DNA of 64,000 nucleotides, taken from the NCBI RefSeq assembly GCF_001050345.1, contig NZ_LFMW01000007.1, forward strand, positions 558,001 through 622,000, written 5' to 3'. Position 1 is the stretch's first letter, and every line of letters starts with the position of its first letter. The translations under genes and the position numbers were made by a program. This DNA is from Pseudomonas fildesensis. GTDB lineage: Bacteria; Pseudomonadota; Gammaproteobacteria; Pseudomonadales; Pseudomonadaceae. The notes beneath the pieces are model-generated. The model was not told the DNA's origin. It saw nothing but the letters and a program-made list of their open reading frames with translations, and ran no database searches. Positions 31,501 to 40,512 of this stretch are shown here, in pieces.

Positions 31501-31995
31501 TTATTCCTGGTCTTTGTTGAGCTTGTCGAAGTGCGCGTGGCCCACTTCCGGGTTGTGGTGCTTGCCATCAGCGGCACGGCTCTGCTCGGCGCCTTTCCAC
31601 AGACGCTCGAGGTCGTAGAACTGACGGGCGTTGCTGGTCATCATGTGCACGATCACGGTGTCGAGGTCAGCCAGCACCCAGTCACTGTCGCCCTTGCCTT
31701 CTTCACCCAGCGGCTTGACGCCTTGGGCTTTGACGGCTTCGCGAACCTTGTCGAGCATTGCGCCGATCTGACGGTTGGAAGTACCGGTGGCGATGATCAT
31801 GAAGTCGGTAATGCTTTGCTTCTCGCGTACGTCCAGCACCTGGATGTCCTGGGCTTTTACGTCCTCCAGGGCAGCCACGGCCAGCGCTACCAGCGCTTCG
31901 CCTTCAGGGATCGGGCCAACCTGGGCTTCAACCGGCAGTGGCGCGCTTTTGAACGTGCCTTTGCGTTTTACTTTGCTTACGTCTTTGTTCGTCAT
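31501..31995 (-). CDS. rsfS: ribosomal silencing factor RsfS
   Basis: RsfS binds ribosomal protein L14 and blocks subunit joining under starvation. The conserved domain begins near residue 33 (EALVALAVAALEDVKAQDI) and includes FMIIATGTSNRQIGAMLD, WVLADLDTVIVHMM and RQFYDLERLW. At 164 residues the frame is about 30-45 longer than typical members, with a basic, lysine-rich N-terminus (MTNKDVSKVKRKGTFKS) and a charged C-terminus. No later ATG fits, so the extension may be real. It lies between nadD and rlmH. Confidence 0.94.
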   Translation of the reverse strand: MTNKDVSKVKRKGTFKSAPLPVEAQVGPIPEGEALVALAVAALEDVKAQDIQVLDVREKQSITDFMIIATGTSNRQIGAMLDKVREAVKAQGVKPLGEEGKGDSDWVLADLDTVIVHMMTSNARQFYDLERLWKGAEQSRAADGKHHNPEVGHAHFDKLNKDQE

Positions 31996-32064
31996 AAAAA
32001 ACTCGTTTTGCTCGTATGTTCGGGCGCTCGCTGCACGATTGTTCGTGCGATCAAGCGCGCCTTT

Positions 32065-32709
32065 TCAGTTCGACGCACGGTAAAGCCCGTGCGCATCGAT
32101 GTAGGCCAGGACCGCGTCAGGCACCAGGAAACGTACCGACTTACCGCTGGCCAGCAGTTGACGGATCTGGGTGGCAGACACCGCAAGCGGGGTCTGCCAG
32201 ACGAATGCAATATTCCCGTTCGGCCCGGTCAGGGCCAAGGGGTCACTTACCGACCGCGCGGCCAGCAGGTTGCGCAAGGCATCCGGCGGTTCGCTGTCGG
32301 CATCCGGGCGTTGCAAAACCAGGATGTGGCAGTGCTGGAGGAGTTCCTCCCAGCGATGCCAAGAGGGCAGGCCGCAAAATGCGTCCCAGCCCAAAAGCAG
32401 AAACAACTGGTCATCCGCGGCCAACTCGGCGCGCATCAGTTCCAGGGTGTCGACAGTGTAGGACGGTTTATCGCGTTTGAGCTCGCGATCGTCCACCACC
32501 AGCGGCGGTATGCCGTCTACGGCAAGGCGCACCATTTCCAGGCGTTGCTGCGCCGACACTTGCGGCGTATCGCGATGCGGCGGCCGGGCGTTGGGGGCCA
32601 GGCGCAACTCATCCAGCGCGAGGGCATCCGCGACTTCCAGGGCACTGCGCAAATGGCCAATGTGCACGGGGTCGAAGGTACCGCCGAGCAGCCCGATGCG
32701 TTTAGCCAT
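32065..32709 (-). CDS. nadD: nicotinate-nucleotide adenylyltransferase
   Basis: NadD makes deamido-NAD from NaMN and ATP. The ATG at 32709 ([20 protein letters not shown]) overlaps the proA stop (ATGA) and gives 214 residues. [12 protein letters not shown] is the nucleotidyltransferase signature, and the C-terminal [20 protein letters not shown] holds the ISSTxIR-type motif. The gene continues into rsfS after 69 bases. Confidence 0.96.
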   Translation of the reverse strand: MAKRIGLLGGTFDPVHIGHLRSALEVADALALDELRLAPNARPPHRDTPQVSAQQRLEMVRLAVDGIPPLVVDDRELKRDKPSYTVDTLELMRAELAADDQLFLLLGWDAFCGLPSWHRWEELLQHCHILVLQRPDADSEPPDALRNLLAARSVSDPLALTGPNGNIAFVWQTPLAVSATQIRQLLASGKSVRFLVPDAVLAYIDAHGLYRASN

Positions 32710-33974
32710 CAAGTGCGCACATGACCGTCGCCGAACACCACGTACTTCTCGCTGGTCAGGCCTTCCAGGCCGACCGGGCCGCGTGCGTGGAGCTTGTCGG
32801 TGGAGATACCGATCTCCGCGCCCAGGCCGTACTCGAAGCCGTCGGCAAAACGCGTCGAGGCATTGATCATCACCGAAGCAGAATCCACTTCGTTGAGGAA
32901 ACGCCGGGCATCGCTGAAATGCTCGGAAACAATGGCGTCGGTATGCTTGGAGCCGTAGGTGTTGATGTGTTCGATGGCCTGGTCCAGGTCGTCGACGATC
33001 CGGATCGACAGGATCGGTGCCGTGTACTCGGTGTACCAATCTTGTTCGGTCGCCTCGATCACGTCCGCGCCGAGTAGCGCACGGGTACGCTCGCAGCCAC
33101 GCAGTTCCACGCCCTTGTCACGGTAGATGGCAGCCAGCGGCGGCAGCACGCGATCGGCGATGCCGACGTGCACCAGCAGGGTTTCCATGGTGTTGCACGG
33201 GGCGTAGCGGTGGGTCTTGGCGTTGTCGGCGATACGGATCGCCTTGTCGATATCGGCGGCGATGTCGATGTAAACGTGGCACACGCCGTCCAGGTGCTTG
33301 ATCACCGGCACCTTGGCATCGCGGCTGACCCGTTCGATCAGGCTCTTGCCACCGCGCGGCACGATCACGTCGACAAATTCCGGCATGGTGATCAGCGCGC
33401 CAACAGCAGCGCGGTCGGTGGTTTCCACCACTTGCACCACTTCAGCCGGCAGTTCGGCCACGGCCAGGCCCTGCTGAATGCAGGCCGCAATGGCGCGGTT
33501 GGAATTAATCGCCTCGGAACCGCCACGCAGGATGGTTGCGTTACCGGACTTGAGGCACAGGCTCGCGGCGTCGATGGTCACGTTCGGGCGCGACTCATAG
33601 ATGATGCCGATCACGCCCAGGGGCACGCGCATCTTGCCGACCTGGATGCCGGAAGGCATGTAACGCATGTCGCGGATTTCACCGATGGGGTCAGGCAGCT
33701 TGGCCACCTGACGCAGGCCTTCGATCATGTCGTCAATACGTGCCGGGGTCAGCGCCAGGCGGTCCAGCAGGGCCGGTTCCAGGCCATTGGCGCGGCCGTT
33801 GGCCAGGTCCAGTTCGTTGGCAGCCGCCAGCTCGGAGCGCGAAGCATCCAGAGCGTCGGCGGCGGCCAGCAGGGCACGGTTCTTCTGCGCGGTGCTCGCA
33901 CGGGCGATCAACCGCGAGGCCTGACGGGCAGCGCGACCCAGGCGGGTCATGTAGTCAAGAACGGACTCAGTCAT
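32709..33974 (-). CDS. proA: gamma-glutamyl phosphate reductase
   Basis: ProA reduces gamma-glutamyl phosphate to glutamate semialdehyde in proline synthesis. The 421-residue protein belongs to the aldehyde dehydrogenase superfamily. The catalytic Cys lies in [14 protein letters not shown], and [19 protein letters not shown] and [16 protein letters not shown] are family signatures. It heads the leftward run proA-nadD-rsfS-rlmH-pbpA-rodA-mltB-rlpA. The upstream gap to mpg (175 bases) contains no recognisable signal beyond A/T-rich stretches. Confidence 0.97.
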   Translation of the reverse strand: MTESVLDYMTRLGRAARQASRLIARASTAQKNRALLAAADALDASRSELAAANELDLANGRANGLEPALLDRLALTPARIDDMIEGLRQVAKLPDPIGEIRDMRYMPSGIQVGKMRVPLGVIGIIYESRPNVTIDAASLCLKSGNATILRGGSEAINSNRAIAACIQQGLAVAELPAEVVQVVETTDRAAVGALITMPEFVDVIVPRGGKSLIERVSRDAKVPVIKHLDGVCHVYIDIAADIDKAIRIADNAKTHRYAPCNTMETLLVHVGIADRVLPPLAAIYRDKGVELRGCERTRALLGADVIEATEQDWYTEYTAPILSIRIVDDLDQAIEHINTYGSKHTDAIVSEHFSDARRFLNEVDSASVMINASTRFADGFEYGLGAEIGISTDKLHARGPVGLEGLTSEKYVVFGDGHVRT

Positions 33975-34149
33975 AGTCAGGGAGTCTTGGCAAAGAGGAA
34001 AGCGGCAGATTATAGCTGTGACGCCGCCCGACTGACAGCGGTGAGGGGCGGATGGTCGAAATGAACTGTAAAAACCTGGGGTTCAGCGGTAATTAAGGTT
34101 GGAGTTGTTATTATTCCGTCACATTTAGCCGTATTTACCCCTGATCGCC

Positions 34150-34833
34150 ATGCCAAGTGATTCGCCCCAACATCCCTCCAGCGCCCTGCCCGACCGCTTC
34201 TTCGACCGAGATGCGCAATTGCTTGCGCGCGAATTGCTCGGAAAAGTGATTCGCCATCGTGTCGGCGATGTGTGGCTTTCAGCCCGCATTATTGAAACCG
34301 AAGCCTATTACGTGGCCGAAAAAGGCAGCCACGCCTCACTGGGCTACACAGAAAAGCGTAAGGCTTTGTTTCTGGATGGTGGTCATATCTACATGTACTA
34401 CGCCCGTGGTGGCGATTCACTGAACTTCAGCGCCCAGGGCCCGGGCAATGCTGTACTGATCAAATCCGCCTATCCCTGGGTCGACGAAACCTCCGGGCCC
34501 GCCAGCCTGGCGCAGATGCTGCTGAACAACCCGGACGCCAGCGGCAGCCCACGCCCCTCGCAAAAGCTCTGCGCCGGCCAGACGTTGTTGTGCAAGGCGC
34601 TGGGCTTGAAGGTACCGATGTGGGATGCCAAGCGCTTCGACCAGCAATTGCTCTACGTAGAGGACGTGGGCCAGTCGCCCACGCAGGTTATCCAGACCAC
34701 CCGCCTGGGAATTCCCAGCGGCCGCGATGAACACCTGATGTACCGCTTCGTCGATGCTGGCTATGCGCCGTATTGCACGCGGAACCCACTGCGTCGCGGC
34801 CAGGTCGAAGGCCGCGACTATTTTTTAATTTGA
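34150..34833 (+). CDS. mpg: DNA-3-methyladenine glycosylase (AAG/MPG type)
   Basis: This monofunctional glycosylase removes alkylated purines and hypoxanthine to start base-excision repair. The 227 residues match the AAG family, best known from mammals but present in pseudomonads at this locus. The pattern IIETEAYYVAEKGSHASLG holds the catalytic Glu and DNA-intercalation region. LDGGHIYMYYARGGDSLNFS is the substrate-pocket segment. The gene is divergent from proA and followed by a REP doublet. Confidence 0.92.
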   Translation: MPSDSPQHPSSALPDRFFDRDAQLLARELLGKVIRHRVGDVWLSARIIETEAYYVAEKGSHASLGYTEKRKALFLDGGHIYMYYARGGDSLNFSAQGPGNAVLIKSAYPWVDETSGPASLAQMLLNNPDASGSPRPSQKLCAGQTLLCKALGLKVPMWDAKRFDQQLLYVEDVGQSPTQVIQTTRLGIPSGRDEHLMYRFVDAGYAPYCTRNPLRRGQVEGRDYFLI

Positions 34834-34837
34834 AGCG

Positions 34838-34970
34838 GTGGCGGGGGAGCTTGCTCCCGCTGCGTCGCGATGCGGCGACAAACTCCTCAATCGAGTTTTG
34901 CCTGCAAGAACGTATCTACCTTACTGGGGCCGCTTCGCAGCCCAACGGGAGCAAGCTCCCTCGCCACATG
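34838..34970. repeat. REP doublet
   Basis: Arms ggcgggggagcttgctcccg (from about 34841) and cgggagcaagctccctcgcc (ending about 34967) are inverted around about 80 bases. The gccgcttcgcagccc core sits on the right arm. It is the same family as 7811-7941. Confidence 0.85.
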
Positions 34971-34988
34971 GATATGGAGTAACGATTT

Positions 34989-36305
34989 ATGGGCCAATGG
35001 CTCGATGGCATTACCGGCTGGCTGACCCTGAACCCGCAATGGCTCGCGGTCGCGGTGTTTATCGTCGCGTGCGTGGAGTGCCTGGCCATTGTCGGGCTGA
35101 TCGTACCGGGCACGGTGTTGCTGTTTGCGATTGCGGCGCTGGCCGGCAGCGGCGCGCTGTCACTGAGTGAAACCCTGTTGCTGGGTTTTCTCGGCGGCCT
35201 GCTGGGTGACGGGGTTTCCTACTTCCTCGGCAGGCATTTCCATCAAAACATTCGGCGCCTGCCCGGCCTGCGCCACCATCCCGAATGGATGAACGGCTCG
35301 GAGACCTACTTCCACAAGTACGGCATCGCCAGCCTGCTGGTAGGACGTTTCATCGGCCCGCTGCGGCCCATGCTGCCGATGGTGGCCGGCATGTGCGACA
35401 TGCCGTTCCCCCGCTTCGCGCTGGTGAGCATTGTCGCGGCGGCGGGCTGGACAGTGGCCTATCTGCTGCCAGGCTGGGCGACCGGCGCCGCGTTCCGCCT
35501 GCCACTGCCGGAAGGCTTCTGGCCGGAAGCGGGGGTTGTCACCGCGTGCCTGGCGGTGTTGCTGGGGCTGGGTTTAAGCGGCAGTTTGCGCGGCGTCCGT
35601 CGCACCACGTTGTGGTTCGGTTGCGCCAGCCTGACCCTGTTGATTGCGCTGTTCATCGGTTATCCGCACCTGAATCATTTTGACCAGGGCCTGAGCGCTC
35701 TGGTGCAGGAACACCGCAGCCCCTGGCTGGACCAGACGATGGTGATGATTACTCAGTTGGGCGAGTTCAAGAAGATGTTCGTCGCCAGCGCCGTGTTCAC
35801 CGGCCTGCTGCTACTGGCGCGGCAATGGCGCCACGCACTGTTTGTCGGCGCCACGCTGGCCGGGGCGGCAGTGATCAACACCGGGACCAAGCTGTTTTTC
35901 GCCCGTGGTCGCCCGGAAATCCTTACCGACCCGCTGACCAGTTTCAGCATGCCCAGCGGCCACGCCTCCGGCGCATTCGCGTTTTTCCTGGCGCTGGCAG
36001 TGCTGGCCGGTCGCGGTCAACCCACGCGGCTGCGCCTGACCTGGCTGTTGCTTGGGTGCATCCCGGCCGCGTTCATTGCCTTGTCGCGGGTGTACCTGGG
36101 CGCCCATTGGCCCACCGACATCCTGGCAGGCACATTACTGGCCATGACGGTGTGCGCGTTCAGCCTGGCCGTGAGCGAGTACCGCAGCCCGTTGCCGCCG
36201 ATGTCGATCAAAGCCTGGTGGTTGGTGTTGCCTGCGGTGGTGGCGGTGCTCGGTTTTATCGCGTTCACCGGCACCCCACACGCGCTGCTGCGGTATGCCT
36301 ATTAA
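34989..36305 (+). CDS. DedA-PAP2 phosphatase fusion membrane protein
   Basis: The 438-residue protein joins two membrane domains. Residues about 1-200 are a DedA/SNARE-associated domain (GLIVPGTVLLFAIAALAGSG; GDGVSYFLGRHFHQN; GRFIGPLRPMLPMVAGM). Residues about 205-438 form a PAP2 phosphatase with all three motifs: K-x6-RP in KLFFARGRP, PSGH in SMPSGHASGAF, and SR-x5-H-x3-D in SRVYLGAHWPTD. DedA proteins recycle undecaprenyl-phosphate across the membrane and PAP2 enzymes dephosphorylate undecaprenyl-PP or lipid phosphates, so the fusion could couple the two steps. That coupling is inference. Confidence 0.9.
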   Translation: MGQWLDGITGWLTLNPQWLAVAVFIVACVECLAIVGLIVPGTVLLFAIAALAGSGALSLSETLLLGFLGGLLGDGVSYFLGRHFHQNIRRLPGLRHHPEWMNGSETYFHKYGIASLLVGRFIGPLRPMLPMVAGMCDMPFPRFALVSIVAAAGWTVAYLLPGWATGAAFRLPLPEGFWPEAGVVTACLAVLLGLGLSGSLRGVRRTTLWFGCASLTLLIALFIGYPHLNHFDQGLSALVQEHRSPWLDQTMVMITQLGEFKKMFVASAVFTGLLLLARQWRHALFVGATLAGAAVINTGTKLFFARGRPEILTDPLTSFSMPSGHASGAFAFFLALAVLAGRGQPTRLRLTWLLLGCIPAAFIALSRVYLGAHWPTDILAGTLLAMTVCAFSLAVSEYRSPLPPMSIKAWWLVLPAVVAVLGFIAFTGTPHALLRYAY

Positions 36306-36892
36306 GCGAACAGTTCACCCTGCAACTCGTCGAGCAACATCTGGATCGCATCCAACCGCTGCTGCGGGTCGTCGAGTTGCAGCAGGTCAATCTTGTCAGC
36401 CTCGGTGAACGGCAGCAGATACGCCAACTGATTGCCCAGGGATTGCTGGCCATTGGCCTCGGTACCCATGTCCAGCGAGGCGACCATCGGATGTTCGGCC
36501 AGGGCGTGGAGCAAGGCCAGCAAGTCAGCATCCTCTTCCTCCAACGCCTGGTCCGGCAGATCTTCCAGCCACTGCACCTCAGCCACCAGCAACTGGTCTT
36601 TCTGCACGCCGGCGTCACGCACGCGGAAACGGCGCCCACCTTCGACGCGAATCCCCAGCAGGCCGTTGTCCTGCTGCTTGAAGTCGCGAATCAACGCTTC
36701 ACAGCCGATCAACGCATAGCCATCGGGCGCCCCGCCCACTTCGCTGCCGTCGAGGATGCACACCACGCCGAAGCTTTCGCCCTTTTTCATGCAGCGGCTG
36801 ATCATGTCCAGGTAGCGCGCCTCGAACAGTTGCAGGTCGAGGGTGCAGCCAGGGAACAGCACGGTATTGAGCGGAAACAGCGCCAGACTCAT
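36302..36892 (-). CDS. LON substrate-binding domain protein
   Basis: The 196-residue cytoplasmic protein is a stand-alone Lon N-terminal (LAN) domain without ATPase or protease parts. It begins MSLALFPLNTVLFPGCTLDLQLFEARYLDMI, which is the domain's hallmark, and continues with CMKKGESFGVVCI and GCEALIRDFKQQ. Such orphan domains are common in Proteobacteria and have no proven role. It overlaps the stop of the convergent DedA-PAP2 gene by 4 bases and follows lrgB after 21. Confidence 0.9.
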   Translation of the reverse strand: MSLALFPLNTVLFPGCTLDLQLFEARYLDMISRCMKKGESFGVVCILDGSEVGGAPDGYALIGCEALIRDFKQQDNGLLGIRVEGGRRFRVRDAGVQKDQLLVAEVQWLEDLPDQALEEEDADLLALLHALAEHPMVASLDMGTEANGQQSLGNQLAYLLPFTEADKIDLLQLDDPQQRLDAIQMLLDELQGELFA

Positions 36893-36913
36893 AAAGGTTT
36901 CCTTAAACCCGGT

Positions 36914-37630
36914 TTAAACAATTACCGACACAGCCAACGGCAGGAACACCGCCGTCGCCACGCCCATCAGACTCATGGCCAGCGCTGCAAAAGCGCCGCA
37001 CTCTTCGCTTTCCTGCAGGGCCACCGAGGTGCCGACGGCATGGGCCGTCATGCCCAGGGCCATGCCGCGCGCCTCAGGACTATGCACACCCAGGCGCGAC
37101 AGGTACGCCGGGCCTATCATCGCGCCGATCACACCGGTGATCAGCACAAACACCGCCGCCAACGCCGCCACGCCGCCGATCTGCTCGGCCACCAGCATGG
37201 CAATCGGCGAGGTCACCGACTTGGGCGCCATGGTCATCAGCATCATATGTTCGGCGCCGAACCACCAGCCCAGCAGCACACACAGTCCGGTCGCCAGCAC
37301 GCCTCCTACCACCAGCGTAGTAAAAATTGGCCAGAACAATTGGCGAATCCGCCGCAGGTTCAAATATAGCGGCACGGCCAGGGCGACTGTTGCCGGGCCG
37401 AGCAGGATGCTCATGATCTCGGTGCTCTTGCGGTACTCGGCGTAGCTCAGGCCGCAGGTGAGCAACACGCCGATCACCAGCAGCATGGAAACCAGCACCG
37501 GCTGCAGGAAGATCCAGCGGGTTTTCTCGAACCCCGCCAGCACCAGTTGATAGGCGCCGAGGGTGATACCGATGCCGAACAAGGGATGATGAATCACTGC
37601 CGTCCAGGCGCCCTGCCACTCGAAGGTCAT
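36914..37630 (-). CDS. lrgB: LrgB/CidB family protein
   Basis: This 238-residue integral membrane protein of the LrgB family has roughly seven segments. LGPATVALAVPLYLNLR, the GATSVTSPIAM-like MAPKSVTSPIAMLVAEQIG and GTSVALQESEECGAFAALAM are diagnostic. LrgAB/CidAB proteins affect murein hydrolase activity and pyruvate or by-product transport, and were first described in Staphylococcus. The start at 37630 overlaps the stop of the lrgA-type gene by 4 bases. Confidence 0.93.
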   Translation of the reverse strand: MTFEWQGAWTAVIHHPLFGIGITLGAYQLVLAGFEKTRWIFLQPVLVSMLLVIGVLLTCGLSYAEYRKSTEIMSILLGPATVALAVPLYLNLRRIRQLFWPIFTTLVVGGVLATGLCVLLGWWFGAEHMMLMTMAPKSVTSPIAMLVAEQIGGVAALAAVFVLITGVIGAMIGPAYLSRLGVHSPEARGMALGMTAHAVGTSVALQESEECGAFAALAMSLMGVATAVFLPLAVSVIV

Positions 37631-37989
37631 TGCCCCTCCTCCTTGCTCGCCTGGCGTTTGACCAATTTTTGCATCAGCACGCCGACAAAGCCCATGGCGA
37701 TCACCAGCGACAACACCAGCGCGCCGACGATGGCCCAGAAATCCGCGGCGATATCCTTGGCGTACACCATCACCCCGACCGCCGGCGGCACCAGCAGCAA
37801 CGGCAAGTAACGCAACAGGCTGCTGGCGGCCAGGCTCAGCGGCTCACCGACTTCGCCGCGCCATATCAGGTAGCCGAGCATCAGCAGCAGGCCGATGATC
37901 GGCCCGGGCAGTACCGGCAACAGCAAATGATTGATCGCGGTGCCGATCAATTGAAACAGCACCAGCCATGTCAGACCGCGTAACAGCAT
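37627..37989 (-). CDS. lrgA: LrgA/CidA family holin-like protein
   Basis: The 120-residue protein has four membrane segments and fits the CidA/LrgA family (IGTAINHLLLPVLPGPIIGLLLMLGYL; YLPLLLVPPAVGVMVY). I start at the ATG of 37989, which has a strong ggggggag ribosome site, not at the frame's earlier start at 38007. It is translated ahead of lrgB with an ATGA overlap. The pair may form a channel; no LytSR-type regulator is present beside it. Confidence 0.92.
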   Translation of the reverse strand: MLLRGLTWLVLFQLIGTAINHLLLPVLPGPIIGLLLMLGYLIWRGEVGEPLSLAASSLLRYLPLLLVPPAVGVMVYAKDIAADFWAIVGALVLSLVIAMGFVGVLMQKLVKRQASKEEGQ

Positions 37990-38182
37990 CCGTTCTCCCC
38001 CCTTCAAAGCCCGCCCGCATTATAAGCACGCCAGCCCTATGCTTCGGCATTCGCCAAAAGCATGGTGGGTTGACCGGGTTGATTCGCCATGATGATCTAC
38101 ATTGGTTCTCTGTAATCCATAAAAAACAACACCTCGCTCCTACAGTGGATGAGGATAAACCGATGAACCAAGGAGAGAAGCA

Positions 38183-38638
38183 ATGCCCTATGTACCCGTA
38201 GCGCAGCTCAAAGATTATGTCGGCAAGGAACTGGGACGTTCCGAATGGCTCACCATCGACCAGGCGCGCATCAACCTGTTCGCCGAGGCCACTGGCGATC
38301 ATCAGTTCATCCACGTCGACCCGGTCAAGGCCGCGCAAACGCCGTTTGGCAGCACCATTGCCCACGGTTTCCTGTCGCTGTCGCTGATGCCCAAGTTGAT
38401 GGAAGACATCCTGATCGTGCCCGAAGGCCTGAAAATGGCGGTCAACTATGGCCTGGACAGCGTGCGCTTTATCCAGCCGGTGAAGGTCAATTCCAAGGTG
38501 CGTCTGCAAGTGACACTCACTGATGTCACCGAGAAAAAGCCCGGCCAATGGCTGCTCAAGGCCACCGCCACCCTGGAAATCGAAGGCCAGGAAAAACCCG
38601 CTTACGTTGCCGAGTCGTTGTCACTCTACTTCGTGTAA
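38183..38638 (+). CDS. MaoC-family (R)-specific hydratase
   Basis: This 151-residue hot-dog-fold protein has the hydratase-2 motif in TGDHQFIHVDPVKAAQTPFG, with the catalytic Asp and His, and AHGFLSLSLMP. Relatives hydrate trans-2-enoyl-CoA to (R)-3-hydroxyacyl-CoA, which feeds PHA synthesis or beta-oxidation. A clean ribosome site (aaggagagaagca) marks the start. The upstream gap (38008-38182) separates it from the divergent lrgA-lrgB pair. Confidence 0.9.
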   Translation: MPYVPVAQLKDYVGKELGRSEWLTIDQARINLFAEATGDHQFIHVDPVKAAQTPFGSTIAHGFLSLSLMPKLMEDILIVPEGLKMAVNYGLDSVRFIQPVKVNSKVRLQVTLTDVTEKKPGQWLLKATATLEIEGQEKPAYVAESLSLYFV

Positions 38639-38660
38639 GCCCTGCGGCTCACGACCTCAG

Positions 38661-38704
38661 TTGTGGCGAGCGGTGCGACGAATCGACAAGCCCGCTCGCC
38701 ACAA
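38661..38704. repeat. short REP-like hairpin
   Basis: ttgtggcgagcgg (38661-38673) and cccgctcgccacaa (38691-38704) form an imperfect inverted repeat between the MaoC gene and the MORN-peptidase gene. Confidence 0.65.
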
Positions 38705-38763
38705 ATGTACGTATCAACTTCACAGCTGCGGCATACTCGGCGCTCAATTATCCGGATCCCGCT

Positions 38764-40482
38764 ATGCGCCCACTCGCTCCCCTTGCCCTTGCCCTGTTGC
38801 TCACCGCCTGCGGAGACGGCGAATCGCTGTTGCCGCCCGATGCGCGCCTGCCCGATGGTGGCCGCTACCGGGGCGATGTGGTCAATGGCCTGCTGCAAGG
38901 CGAGGGCCGCGTGGACTACCCCAACGGCAGCTGGTACGCGGGGCAGTTCGACAAAGGCCAATGGCACGGCCAGGGCGAATGGCATGGCAGCAATGGCGAA
39001 ATCTATAAAGGCCAGTTCCAGCAAGGCTTGTTCGACGGCCAGGGCAGCTTGACCACCGCCGGCAGCCAGTATGTGGGCGGTTTCAAGAACGGGCGACGCA
39101 ACGGCGAAGGCACCCTCAAAGAAGGGCAGATGACCTATCGCGGCGAATTCAAGGACGACCAGTATTCCGGCCTCGGTCGCCTTGAGCTGGCTGACGGCAG
39201 CCAGTACCAGGGCCAGTTCGCCCACGGCAAGCCGAATGGCGAAGGCCAGCGCAACGACGACAGCGGCAATCAGTTCAGCGGCCACTTCGTCGACGGCCAG
39301 CTGGAAGGCAACGGCACCTTCAACAGCGCTGATGGCGACATTTATGTCGGCCAGTTCAAACAGAACCAGCTCAACGGCAAGGGCCGTTATGAAAACGCCG
39401 ATGGCGACGTGTGGATCGGCCAGTTCAAGGAAGGCGCACTGAGCGGCAAGGGCGAGTTGATTGGCGTCGATGGCAGCCACTATGTCGGCCAATTCAGCGA
39501 CTGGCGCTTCACCGGCGAAGGCCGCCTGAACCTCACTGACGGCAGCTTCTATGTCGGCGGTTTTGACAGCGACAGCTACCAGGGGCGCGGCACCCTCGTC
39601 CTCATCGATGGCACCGTACAAGCCGGCACCTGGGTCAACGGCATGCGCGTGCGTGACGCCGACGGCAAGCTGTTGCCCGACCCGCTGGAAACCGGCGTGC
39701 TGGCCCAGGGCCGCCTGCTCGATACCGCCCTCGCCGCCGTACCCGCTTCCACGCCCGCCATAGAGCTGTACACCCTGGCGCTGGCCGGCGACGGTAAACA
39801 AAGTGTGTTCCTGCGCGAGGCCGATTACGTCAGCAATATGCTCGCCACGCGTTTTGGTGCGCGTGGGCAGATTCGCCTGGTCAACCACCGCGACCACATC
39901 GCCGACCGCCCGATGGCCACCCGCGAAAGCCTGCGCCGTGCGTTGCAGACCCTCGCCGAGCGCAGCGGGCCGGAAGACCTGGTGTTTATCTACCTGACCA
40001 GCCACGGCACCCACGAACATGAACTGGTGCTGGACCAGCCGCGCATGGAACTGGCCGACCTGCCCGCCGACGAGTTGGCCGCAGTGCTCACTCCGTTGAA
40101 AAACCGCGACAAGATCATCGTGATTTCTGCCTGCTACTCCGGCGGCTTTATTCCGGCGCTGAAAGACGAGCACACCCTGATCATGACGGCCTCGCGCGCC
40201 GACCGCGTGTCCTTCGGGTGCTCCGAGGAAGCCGACTTCACGTACTTCGGCGACGCCCTCTTCGCCCAAGCCTTCAACCAGACCGATGACTTGCAGCAAG
40301 CCTTCAAACTGGCGCAACTGCATGTGACCGAACGCGAACAGGCGGACAACTTCGAAGCCTCCGAACCGCAGATCTGGGCCCCCAAAGGCGTGATCGCCCA
40401 CTGGCAACTATTACGCAAACAGCAGGCACGAAAGGCGCTCGAAAGCGTCTCAATGAATAGCAAGGAAGCCAAAGGCAACTAA
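38764..40482 (+). CDS. MORN-repeat lipoprotein with C13 (legumain-like) peptidase domain
   Basis: The ATG at 38764 gives 572 residues. A lipoprotein signal peptide ends LLLTAC (Cys16). Residues about 30-300 hold some eleven to twelve MORN repeats of 22-24 residues (pattern YxGxFxxGxxxGxGxxxxxDG). After a linker comes a caspase-like/C13 domain (about 335-560) with the catalytic His414 in YLTSHGTHEH and Cys457 in VISACYSGGF. It is therefore a predicted cysteine peptidase tethered to an envelope membrane by its lipid anchor. The substrate is unknown. The frame extends upstream to 38548, but that part overlaps the MaoC gene and is not coding. Confidence 0.88.
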   Translation: MRPLAPLALALLLTACGDGESLLPPDARLPDGGRYRGDVVNGLLQGEGRVDYPNGSWYAGQFDKGQWHGQGEWHGSNGEIYKGQFQQGLFDGQGSLTTAGSQYVGGFKNGRRNGEGTLKEGQMTYRGEFKDDQYSGLGRLELADGSQYQGQFAHGKPNGEGQRNDDSGNQFSGHFVDGQLEGNGTFNSADGDIYVGQFKQNQLNGKGRYENADGDVWIGQFKEGALSGKGELIGVDGSHYVGQFSDWRFTGEGRLNLTDGSFYVGGFDSDSYQGRGTLVLIDGTVQAGTWVNGMRVRDADGKLLPDPLETGVLAQGRLLDTALAAVPASTPAIELYTLALAGDGKQSVFLREADYVSNMLATRFGARGQIRLVNHRDHIADRPMATRESLRRALQTLAERSGPEDLVFIYLTSHGTHEHELVLDQPRMELADLPADELAAVLTPLKNRDKIIVISACYSGGFIPALKDEHTLIMTASRADRVSFGCSEEADFTYFGDALFAQAFNQTDDLQQAFKLAQLHVTEREQADNFEASEPQIWAPKGVIAHWQLLRKQQARKALESVSMNSKEAKGN

Positions 40483-40512
40483 GCTGTAACGTGTAACAAG
40501 GGGGGAAACACT

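Noticed and set aside
35825..37369. Plus-strand open frame of 514 codons across the DedA-PAP2, LON and lrgB genes
   Set aside because: It crosses three genes with clear domains on the correct strands and has Gln/His/Arg-rich nonsense composition.
38885..39650. Tandem repeat DNA or CRISPR-like array in the MORN region
   Set aside because: The periodicity is at protein level (22-24 residues). The DNA units are diverged and have no spacers.
38626..40407. Minus-strand open frame of 593 codons opposite the MORN-peptidase gene
   Set aside because: Its regular Ala/Leu/Val blocks are the complement of the MORN repeats; the plus strand has a signal peptide and catalytic motifs.
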